Source: Cohnella faecalis (GTDB lineage: Bacteria; Bacillota; Bacilli; Paenibacillales; Paenibacillaceae). Taken from it: DNA of 64,000 nt. The notes below the pieces were generated by a model, which was given only the letters and a program-made list of their open reading frames with translations, was not told the DNA's origin and did not search any database. Within the stretch, counting starts at the first letter, position 1; each line of letters begins with the position of its first letter. The stretch covers positions 1 through 64,000 of the forward strand of contig NZ_QXJM01000007.1 in assembly GCF_003570905.1 (NCBI RefSeq), given 5' to 3'. The position numbers and the translations under genes were made by a program. Shown here piece by piece: positions 29,562 to 37,219 of this stretch.

Positions 29562-30605
29562 ATGAGCGAGCCGACCGTCTATATGTGGCCGAAGGACAAT
29601 CCGCACAACAAGTATACAGCGCTTCTAGCCCGGTCGATCGAGCGGCGCGGGCAGCGCGTCGTCCATTACGGCCGCAGATCGCTGTTCAAGCCGGGCAGGG
29701 GAGACATCGTCCATCTGCATTGGCCGAGCTATACGTATCAAGGCTCCGTTTTCCCGATTACGGTAGCGAAGTCGTTGTTTTTTATGGTGCTGCTCATTGT
29801 TTACAAGGGCATGGGCGTGCGGCTGTTCTGGACGATTCACAACATTTGGCCGCATACCGGCAAGACGCGCTGGGATTCTTTTATGCGCAAGCGGTTGCTG
29901 AGTCTCTGCGATTCGGCGTTCGTGTTGAGCGAATCGGTCAGGCGGGAAGCCGCCGCCGCGTTCGGGGCGAGCGAGGACAAGCTGGTCGTTACGCCGCATG
30001 GTCATTATGTGGACGCTTACGTCGGCAGGGGTACGGATATCCGATCCCGGTTCGGCATCCCGGCCGACCGCTTTCTCTTTCTGTTCATCGGCCGGATCAA
30101 TCCTTACAAGGGCGTGGATCGGCTCGTCGAAGCTTATTCGTCGCTTTCGTCCGAAGCGGGAGCCCTGCTGATCGCGGGGCAGGCGGATGCGGGGTACAGC
30201 CTCGATTTTATCGGCGGGAAGGGCAACGGGTCGATCAAGGTGCATCCGCATTTTGTGGACGATGGCGAGCTGGCCGATTACTTGCAGGCCGCCGATGCGG
30301 TCGTGCTGCCCTACAAGCAGATTACGACGTCCGGCAGCGCCATTCTGGCCCTGTCCTACAAAAAACCGGTGGTCGCGCCAAGAATCGGCTCGCTCGGCGA
30401 GTACGTGTCCGAAGGATGCGGCGTGCTGTACGACCCCGACGATCCGAACGGGCTGCGCCAGGCGCTTCGCGATTCTATGAATATGGACAGGAAGGAAGCG
30501 GAGAAGCGGATTTCGGCCAAGCTTGGAGAACTGGATTGGGACCGGATCGCGGGCAAGATGCTGCGCGTCTATGCCGGTTCGATACCGCAAGAGGTGAATG
30601 CATGA
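29562..30605 (+). CDS. Glycosyltransferase, GT-B fold (GT4-like)
   Basis: The 347-residue protein starts MSEPTVYMWPKDNPHNKY and contains VHLHWPSYTY and FWTIHNIWPHT in the acceptor domain. The donor domain shows FLFLFIGRINPYKGVDRLVE, AVVLPYKQITTSGSAILALS and GVLYDPDDPNGLR. The motif HLHWP with a C-terminal TSGSAI resembles the GumK/GT70-to-GT4 type of enzymes that add glucuronosyl or mannosyl groups, but the sugar cannot be assigned. It starts directly after the previous stop and overlaps the next gene (ATGA). Confidence 0.9.
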   Translation: MSEPTVYMWPKDNPHNKYTALLARSIERRGQRVVHYGRRSLFKPGRGDIVHLHWPSYTYQGSVFPITVAKSLFFMVLLIVYKGMGVRLFWTIHNIWPHTGKTRWDSFMRKRLLSLCDSAFVLSESVRREAAAAFGASEDKLVVTPHGHYVDAYVGRGTDIRSRFGIPADRFLFLFIGRINPYKGVDRLVEAYSSLSSEAGALLIAGQADAGYSLDFIGGKGNGSIKVHPHFVDDGELADYLQAADAVVLPYKQITTSGSAILALSYKKPVVAPRIGSLGEYVSEGCGVLYDPDDPNGLRQALRDSMNMDRKEAEKRISAKLGELDWDRIAGKMLRVYAGSIPQEVNA

Positions 30606-31489
30606 GAGCGTCGGTAGCCATTTGTACGCACAACCGGGCCGCGGATTTGCTGGAGGCGCTTCTTAGTCTGGTGCAGCAGCGGTTCAAAGATCAATTCGAA
30701 GTGATCGTCGTGGACAACGGCTCCACCGATCGGACCGCGCAAACCGTTCTGGAATTCCGGCAAACTGTCCGCTTTCCGGTTCATTACATTTTTGAAGAGC
30801 GGTTGGGACTCTCCGTTGCCCGGAATCGCGCGATTCGCGAAGCGAAGGGCGAATATGTGCTATTTCTGGACGACGATGCGGTCGCTTCCGCCGATTGGAT
30901 CGAAGGAATCGTCTCCGTGTTCGACAGAGACCCGCGGATCGGGTGCGTCGGCGGCAAAATCGAGCCCGCGTGGGAAGGGGAGGCGCCGCATTGGCTGTCT
31001 CCGGAAAACCGTTCCCTCTACACGATTCTCGATTATGCCGACGACATCGCGGAGATGCGGAGGCCCGCCATACCGTTCGGCGCCAATGTCGCTTTCCGCA
31101 AATCGGTGTTCGACACGACGGCCCCGTTCCGGGAAGACCTCGGCCGGGTAGGAGGCAATCTGCTTTCGAGCGAGGAATCCGAGCTGATCGAACGTATTCG
31201 TACCCGGTATTCGGTCTATTACTCGCCGCATGCCTCGGTGCTGCACAAAATTCCGCGCAGCCGGATCAGCCGGAAGTGGTTGCTGCGCCGCATTTATTGG
31301 CAAGGGGTGAGCCGGGCGGTCAGCTCGAAGCGCAAAGGAGGCCTCTTCCTGCAATCGCTGCTGAAGGTGCCAATCTTCGTACTGCTTTCGATTCCGATTT
31401 TGTACGACAAGCGGCGGGTGTTCCGCAACGTCAGCCGGATCGCCTACAATAACGGGCTCATCAGCGGCGTGCTGAGGACGTACCAATGA
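30602..31489 (+). CDS. Glycosyltransferase family 2
   Basis: This is a GT-A enzyme of 295 residues: MRASVAICTHNRAADLLEAL, VIVVDNGSTDRTAQ, GLSVARNRAIREAKGEYVLF and the metal-binding LDDDAV. A hydrophobic C-terminal part (FLQSLLKVPIFVLLSIPILY) probably holds it to the membrane. It overlaps its neighbours by four bases at both ends, so it is translated with them. It adds a sugar to the repeat unit; the specificity is unknown. Confidence 0.94.
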   Translation: MRASVAICTHNRAADLLEALLSLVQQRFKDQFEVIVVDNGSTDRTAQTVLEFRQTVRFPVHYIFEERLGLSVARNRAIREAKGEYVLFLDDDAVASADWIEGIVSVFDRDPRIGCVGGKIEPAWEGEAPHWLSPENRSLYTILDYADDIAEMRRPAIPFGANVAFRKSVFDTTAPFREDLGRVGGNLLSSEESELIERIRTRYSVYYSPHASVLHKIPRSRISRKWLLRRIYWQGVSRAVSSKRKGGLFLQSLLKVPIFVLLSIPILYDKRRVFRNVSRIAYNNGLISGVLRTYQ

Positions 31490-32865
31490 AGGTCATCTCG
31501 CGGTTAAGGCTGCTGGGCACGATGGTCAACCCGCTCAAGATCGGACGCGTCTGGACCGGACGGGGCGCAATGACCGCCATCGTGCGGACGAGCGCCGCCA
31601 ATTTGATCATTATGGTTCTGAGCACGGCAACCTCCATCGTGACGGCGCGCTTGTTCGGCGTAACGGGTAAAGGCGAGTTTTCGGCGATTTTGTTCTGGCC
31701 GGGGTTATTGGCCGGAGCGCTTAGCTTCGGGCTGCCGACATCGCTCATCTTTAATCGGAAGTCGCATCCGGCGCAGGGCGCGGACTATATCCGGGCGGGG
31801 TTTCTGTTCCAGCTGCCTGTCAGCTTGCTGGCCGGGACGGCAGCCTGGTTTTGCCTTCCCTTCTGGATGGGCAATTACTCGGATTCTATCGTCCGCATCG
31901 CCCAGTGGTATACCGTTGCCACGCTCCCGTTGCTGCTGGCGGTTGGCCTGCTGTCGGCGCTCGCGCAGAGCATGGAGAACTTCAATCTTTACAATGGCTT
32001 GAGGGTGTACGTGCCCCTCAGCAATTTGCTCGGCCTCGCGGCTCTGTGGGCGTGCGGAGTACTTAGCCAAGGCTCCGCCGCGCTTGTTTTTTTCTGTACC
32101 AGCCTCGCTGTCGTCTGCTGGTCCTTGCTCCGGCTGAAGCGGGAGCTGACCGTCGGCTGGTTCGGGCGGTTCGCGGACCGGGCTGCGATCAAGTCGCTGT
32201 TCGGCTACGGCGGGAGGGTGTACGGCGTCGAGCTGCTCGGCACGCTGTATGCGCAATGCGACAAGCTGATTATTTTGGCGCTGCTGGCACCGAGGGAATT
32301 CGGGCTTTATTCGGTCGTGTACACGCTGTCCCGCGTATTCAACATCGTTCAGACGGCCGTCTCCAACGTCGTCTTTCCAAAGGTGACCGGACTCGCCCCG
32401 GAGAGGATCGTGGCGACGGTATGCCGGGCGTTCCGGCTCTCCTTGCTGCTCATGCTTGTTGCGCTCGTCCCCGGCCTGCTCATCGGCCGCTTTCTGCTGG
32501 GCCTGCTGTTCGGGCAGCCGTTCCTGGAGGCGGGGACGGCGTTCGGCCTGCTCTCGCTGGAATGCATCGTAGGAGGCGGGTCGTGGATTTTGGCGTCCTC
32601 CTTCAATGCGCTGGGGCGCCCCGGCCTGGTGGCGATGAGGCAAGCGATTGCCCTTGCGCTGACGGTTGGGCTGCTCTTTGCGCTCGCTCCGGCATACGGT
32701 CTGAACGGCATCGCGCTGGCGATGCTGCTCGGGGCTTTCAGCCGGATTCTGATTACGCTCGCGGCGATGAAGATTGTTTTCAAGGCGCCCATCTCCGGCG
32801 TTCTGTTCGACAAAGGAGATTGGCGCTTTCTGGCAGATCGTCTGAAGCGGGCAACGCAAACCTGA
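31486..32865 (+). CDS. Wzx-like polysaccharide flippase
   Basis: This is a membrane protein of 459 residues with 12-14 helices of the MATE-like flippase/exporter superfamily (PST family). Helix 1-2 reads VRTSAANLIIMVLSTATSIV and TARLFGVTGKGEFSAILFWP, the usual start of Wzx. Its role is to turn the lipid-linked repeat unit over the membrane for polymerisation by the protein at 27085. It overlaps the GT2 gene by four bases. Confidence 0.9.
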   Translation: MKVISRLRLLGTMVNPLKIGRVWTGRGAMTAIVRTSAANLIIMVLSTATSIVTARLFGVTGKGEFSAILFWPGLLAGALSFGLPTSLIFNRKSHPAQGADYIRAGFLFQLPVSLLAGTAAWFCLPFWMGNYSDSIVRIAQWYTVATLPLLLAVGLLSALAQSMENFNLYNGLRVYVPLSNLLGLAALWACGVLSQGSAALVFFCTSLAVVCWSLLRLKRELTVGWFGRFADRAAIKSLFGYGGRVYGVELLGTLYAQCDKLIILALLAPREFGLYSVVYTLSRVFNIVQTAVSNVVFPKVTGLAPERIVATVCRAFRLSLLLMLVALVPGLLIGRFLLGLLFGQPFLEAGTAFGLLSLECIVGGGSWILASSFNALGRPGLVAMRQAIALALTVGLLFALAPAYGLNGIALAMLLGAFSRILITLAAMKIVFKAPISGVLFDKGDWRFLADRLKRATQT

Positions 32866-32895
32866 CAATTGAAAGGGAAGGACGGCCATGCTCGT

Positions 32896-33447
32896 ATGCA
32901 TCTGCGCGGCAGAAGCGTTAGGGATTATGTGAAATACGGCTACCGGCTTTTCCTCGGGGCGCTGTTCAGAAGGAAGACCGACCGGTGCGGGAGGCTGCTT
33001 AGAGTATGCGGCGCCGTGCAGGTGTCGAAGGCGCGGCGCGCCCGGCTCGTCATCGGGAGCCACGTCATCCTCTACCGCAATATCGGATTCTATCTGGATT
33101 CGGAGACGGCTGTCATCGAGATTGGAGACCATACGTTTCTGAACCGGAGAAGCGAAGTGATGTGCAAGCGGCATGTGAAAATCGGCAGCCACTGCGCGAT
33201 TTCCTGGGATGTCACCATTACGGACACCGACTACCATGCGATCGAGGGAACGGAGCCGACGCGGCCGGTCGTCATCGGGGACCATGTGTGGATAGGCAGC
33301 CGGGCGACCATTCTGAAGGGCGTGACGATTGGCGCGGGCGCCGTCGTGGCGGCCGGGGCGGTCGTGTCGAAGGATGTGCCCGCCCGCACGCTCGTAGCGG
33401 GAGTCCCGGCGAAAGTCGTCCGGGAGAACGTAAGCTGGACCCTGTGA
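32896..33447 (+). CDS. Hexapeptide-repeat O-acetyltransferase
   Basis: The protein of about 183 residues is a left-handed beta-helix acyltransferase of the LbH/MaeB type: RLVIGSHVILYRNIGFYLDS, VIEIGDHTFLNRRSEV, VVIGDHVWIGSRATILKGVT, IGAGAVVAAGAVVSKDV and AGVPAKVV, with a likely catalytic His in TDTDYHAIEG. It probably acetylates a sugar of the EPS unit. ATG 32896 lies some 14 bases after AAGGGAAGG; a TTG at 32869 is upstream in frame, and an ATG at 32888 is out of frame, so the start is not certain. Confidence 0.88.
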   Translation: MHLRGRSVRDYVKYGYRLFLGALFRRKTDRCGRLLRVCGAVQVSKARRARLVIGSHVILYRNIGFYLDSETAVIEIGDHTFLNRRSEVMCKRHVKIGSHCAISWDVTITDTDYHAIEGTEPTRPVVIGDHVWIGSRATILKGVTIGAGAVVAAGAVVSKDVPARTLVAGVPAKVVRENVSWTL

Positions 33448-33498
33448 AGGGAACGGCCGATAGGACGAGTACGATTGACGCGCGAAGGAGACGAGAGG

Positions 33499-34473
33499 AT
33501 GCAAACCGTATCGACGGCACATCCGATGGATGAGCTGAAAAATCGGCTTCGGCTGATACTGAACGTACTGCCGCCCGGATCGGATATCTATTATATCGAT
33601 TATCCGGTTCACGGCAACGGCGGCGATCTGTTGATCATGAAGGGGACCGAGGCTTTTTTCAAGGAGAACCGCATACGGGTCAGGGCGAGGTTCAGCGTCC
33701 TGGACTTTCCGGACGGTCTGGCCGTCCCGAAGGATCATATTCTCGTGCTGCACGGCGGGGGCAACTTCGGGGACTTGTACCCGGCGCACCAGAAGCTGCG
33801 GGAGAAGGTTGTAGCCGACTACCCGGGGAACCGCGTCGTCATGCTTCCGCAGACGATCTTTTACAAGGACGTTCGCGAGTTCGAGCGGACGGCGGCGATT
33901 TTGAACCGGCATCCCGACGTGCATCTGTACGTCCGCGATACGCTTTCGCTGGACATGGCGAGGGACAAGTTCGGGCGCTGCGGCGTCTATCTGTCGCCGG
34001 ACATGGCGCATCAGCTGTGGCCGATCCGCGGCCGGACCGATCCGGACAAGGAGCTGCTTCGCTTTCTCCGCACCGACATCGAGAAGACGGCCGGGCAGGA
34101 CCGGCTGGAAGCTTCCGGCACAGGGGATTGCCTGGATTGGTCGACGCTCTACAGCCGGACGGAGCAACGGACGATCCGCGTCTTCTCGGGCGTGCTGCGC
34201 AAAGGAAAGGGCAAGCTGCCCGTCGGCCAAATCTGGAGCAGATACACCGATCGTCTCGTGAAAAAGGCGGTCGACCGGTTCGGGCATTACCGCACCGTCC
34301 AAACGTCAAGGCTTCACGGCCATATCCTGTCCTGCCTCATGGACAAGCCGAACGTGCTGATCGACAACGCCTACGGCAAAAACGCCAGCTATTTCCGAAC
34401 CTGGACTCAGGGCATTGCATCCGCAAGGCTGCTGGCCGAGCCGGCGAATAAGCAAAGTGGAGGGAAATTATGA
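33499..34473 (+). CDS. Polysaccharide pyruvyl transferase family protein
   Basis: Family members use phosphoenolpyruvate to form pyruvate ketals on polysaccharide. The 324-residue product shows HGNGGDLLIMKG, ILVLHGGGNFGDLYPAHQ, VVMLPQTIFYKD and RTVQTSRLHGHILSCLMDKP, all conserved in the PS_pyruv_trans family (as in EpsO and YveS-type proteins). GAAGGAGA precedes ATG 33499. It overlaps the next gene by four bases. Together with the acetyltransferase it decorates the polymer. Confidence 0.92.
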   Translation: MQTVSTAHPMDELKNRLRLILNVLPPGSDIYYIDYPVHGNGGDLLIMKGTEAFFKENRIRVRARFSVLDFPDGLAVPKDHILVLHGGGNFGDLYPAHQKLREKVVADYPGNRVVMLPQTIFYKDVREFERTAAILNRHPDVHLYVRDTLSLDMARDKFGRCGVYLSPDMAHQLWPIRGRTDPDKELLRFLRTDIEKTAGQDRLEASGTGDCLDWSTLYSRTEQRTIRVFSGVLRKGKGKLPVGQIWSRYTDRLVKKAVDRFGHYRTVQTSRLHGHILSCLMDKPNVLIDNAYGKNASYFRTWTQGIASARLLAEPANKQSGGKL

Positions 34474-35840
34474 AGATCGTTCTTCTGTCGGGCGGCTCGG
34501 GCAAACGCTTGTGGCCGCTGTCCAACGATTCCCGGTCGAAGCAATTTCTGAAAGTGCTCAAAGATCCGGCCGGACGGCAAGAGTCCATGATCCAGCGGGT
34601 ATGGAGGCAGATCGGCGAGGCCGGGCTGCGGGAGCATGCGTACGTGGCAACGGGCAAAGCCCAGGTCGAGATCATCAGCGGCCAATTGGGAAACGACATT
34701 CGCTTGATCGCCGAGCCGGAGAGAAGGGACACGTTTCCCGCGATCGCCCTCGCGGCGACGTATCTATATGCGATGGAGGGCGTGAGCCTTAATGAGACGA
34801 TTGTCGTCATGCCGGTCGATTCTTATGTCAGCGGCGATTTCTTCCGCCAACTGGAACGGCTGGAGGGCGCGCTTGAGACGTCCGGAGCCGATCTTGCGCT
34901 GATTGGCGTCCAGCCGACGTACCCTTCGGAGAAGTACGGGTACATTCTTCCATATCCGGAGGAAGGCTCCGACCGGCCGTTCGCCCGGGTTCGCGGCTTC
35001 CGCGAGAAGCCCGGCAAGGAGGAAGCGGAGGCGATGATCCGGGAGGCCGCGCTTTGGAATTGCGGCGTGTTTGCGTTCAAGCTGGACTTGCTCATCAACA
35101 TTTTGATCGCGCAGGAACTTCCGATCCATTACGAGGAGATGCGCAAACGGTACGGCTCGCTTCCGCAGATCAGCTTCGATTATGAAGTGGTCGAGAAAGC
35201 GAATCGGATCGCGGCGGTCCGATATGACGGAGACTGGAAGGATCTCGGCACCTGGAACACGCTCACCGAGGAGATCGATACGGCATTGATCGGCAAAGGC
35301 ATGATCTCGGAACGAACGAAGAACGCGCATGTCATCAACGAGCTGGAGGTGCCGATAGCCGTGCTGGGCTTGTCCGACGTCATCGTGGCGGCGAGTCCCG
35401 ACGGCATCCTCGTGGCGGACAAAGCGCTTACTCCGCTGGTCAAGGAAATGCTGAAGCATTCGGAGCAGCGTCCGATGTACGAAGAGAGGCGCTGGGGCCG
35501 ATACCGGGTGTTGGATTACCGCACCTATCCGGACGGACGGGAAGTGCTGACGAAGTGGATCTTCATCGCGTCCGGCCGCAATTTGAGCTATCAGTATCAT
35601 AGTCTCCGCGACGAAGTATGGACGGTCGTAGCCGGCCGGGGAAGCGTCGTTCTGGACGGGCGGCAGCTTGCCGTATCGGCCGGGGACGTGCTGCTGGTCC
35701 CGAAGGAAGCGAGACATAGCGTGCGGGCGGATACCGATCTCGAAATCGTCGAGGTGCAGACGGGAACGCTGCTGATCGAAGAGGATATCGTCCGGCTTGA
35801 GCTTGAATGGGACGAAATCGTCCAACTTTGCAAGACATAG
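34470..35840 (+). CDS. manC: Mannose-1-phosphate guanylyltransferase / type II phosphomannose isomerase
   Basis: This enzyme makes GDP-mannose. The 456-residue length and the two-domain layout (nucleotidyltransferase about 1-340, cupin about 350-456) match bifunctional ManC/AlgA. Visible motifs are the start MKIVLLSGGSGKRLWPLS with the pyrophosphorylase SKQFLKVL, FREKPGKEEAE, and WNCGVFAFK; the cupin has SYQYHSLRDEVWTVVAGRGS and LLVPKEARHSV. Whether both activities remain cannot be judged. It indicates that the EPS contains mannose or a sugar derived from it. Confidence 0.93.
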   Translation: MKIVLLSGGSGKRLWPLSNDSRSKQFLKVLKDPAGRQESMIQRVWRQIGEAGLREHAYVATGKAQVEIISGQLGNDIRLIAEPERRDTFPAIALAATYLYAMEGVSLNETIVVMPVDSYVSGDFFRQLERLEGALETSGADLALIGVQPTYPSEKYGYILPYPEEGSDRPFARVRGFREKPGKEEAEAMIREAALWNCGVFAFKLDLLINILIAQELPIHYEEMRKRYGSLPQISFDYEVVEKANRIAAVRYDGDWKDLGTWNTLTEEIDTALIGKGMISERTKNAHVINELEVPIAVLGLSDVIVAASPDGILVADKALTPLVKEMLKHSEQRPMYEERRWGRYRVLDYRTYPDGREVLTKWIFIASGRNLSYQYHSLRDEVWTVVAGRGSVVLDGRQLAVSAGDVLLVPKEARHSVRADTDLEIVEVQTGTLLIEEDIVRLELEWDEIVQLCKT

Positions 35841-35851
35841 GAGGGATCCAG

Positions 35852-37191
35852 TTGAACATTGCGGTTATTGGCGCCGGCTACGTCGGGCTCGTATCGGGTA
35901 TCTGCTATGCGGAGCTCGGGCATTCGGTCGTATGCGTCGACAAAGATCCATCCAAAATCGACGCCTTGCGAAGAGGCGGCATCCCCATCTACGAGCCGGG
36001 CTTGCAGGAGCTGTCGGTGCGGAATGCCGCAGCCGGGAGACTGCGCTATACGAGCGAGCTGCATGAGGCTGTCCGCGGCGCGGACCTTGTCGTCATCGCG
36101 GTCGGCACGCCCCGCTGCCTAGCGGCGAGGCGGATCTCTCCTACATCGACAGCGCTGCCGCCGAGATTGGGGAGGCAATGAACGGCTATACGATCGTCGC
36201 CGTGAAGAGCACCGTTCCCGTCGGTACGAACGAACGGGTGCGCGATCTGATCCGCGGCCGGACGGACGAGCCGTTCGACAGCGTATCGCTGCCGGAATTT
36301 CTGCGGGAAGGGACGGCCGTCAAGGATACGCTAGAGCCGGACCGGATCGTCATCGGCTCCGATTCCGGCGCTGCGGCGGAGAAGGTCGCGGAGCTGCATC
36401 GGCCGCTCACCGACCGGATTATGATAACGGATTTGCGCAGCGCGGAGATGCTGAAATATGCGTCCAACGCTTTTCTGGCTACGAAAATATCGTTTATCAA
36501 CGAAATCGCGAACATCTGCGAGAAGGTAGGCGCCGACGTGACCCAAGTCGCAGAGGGAATGGGTTTCGACCGAAGAATCGGTCCGGCGTTTCTCCGGGCG
36601 GGCATCGGCTACGGCGGATCGTGCTTTCCGAAGGATACGCGGGCGCTCATTCAGATCGCGGGCCATGTCGAGTATGAATTCAAATTGCTCCGGTCGGTCG
36701 TGGAGGTGAACAGGGACCAGCGGTTGCGCATGCTGCGGAAGCTGGAGACGATCTTCGGCGGGGAGCTGCGGGGGAAGACGGTCGCGGTATGGGGGCTGAG
36801 CTTCAAGCCGGATACGGACGATGTCCGGGAATCGCCTGCGCTTGAAATTATTCGGCATCTGGTCGAGAGCGGCGTTCGGGTGAAAGCTTACGACCCGGTC
36901 GCTATGGCGAACTTCCGAAGCTTGTACGGGGACGGCGGCGTCGACTGGTGCGGCGGGGCGGCCGAAGCTGCTGCCGGAGCGGACGCCCTATGTCTGCTGA
37001 CGGAATGGGAGGAATTCGCCCGGACCGATTTGCGGCGGCTGCAGAAGGTCATGCGAAAGCCGATTTTGATTGACGGCCGCAATGTGTTCAGCGAAGAGGA
37101 TTTGGCGGGAACGGCGTTCATCTATTATTCCATCGGCCGTCCGAGCCTGAATCAGGGGGTCAGGGAGGAAATGCCGATTCTCCAGTACTGA
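35852..37191 (+). pseudogene. UDP-glucose 6-dehydrogenase, one frameshift
   Basis: This enzyme oxidises UDP-glucose to UDP-glucuronate. The NAD-binding start is NIAVIGAGYVGLVSGICYAE. The frame breaks near 36113: ACGCCCCGCTG should be ACGCCCCCGCTG to read VGTPPLPSGEADLSYID. The second part has STVPVGTNERV, the active-site Cys in GYGGSCFPKDTRAL, and WGLSFKPDTDDVRESP. The protein would have 446 residues, a normal length. One lost C in a C run looks like a sequencing error. The start is TTG 35852 after AGGAGGGATCC. It supplies UDP-glucuronate for an acidic EPS and works with the GalU of this operon. Confidence 0.85.
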
Positions 37192-37219
37192 AGGACGGGC
37201 GCGGGAGGAGCGAATCATC

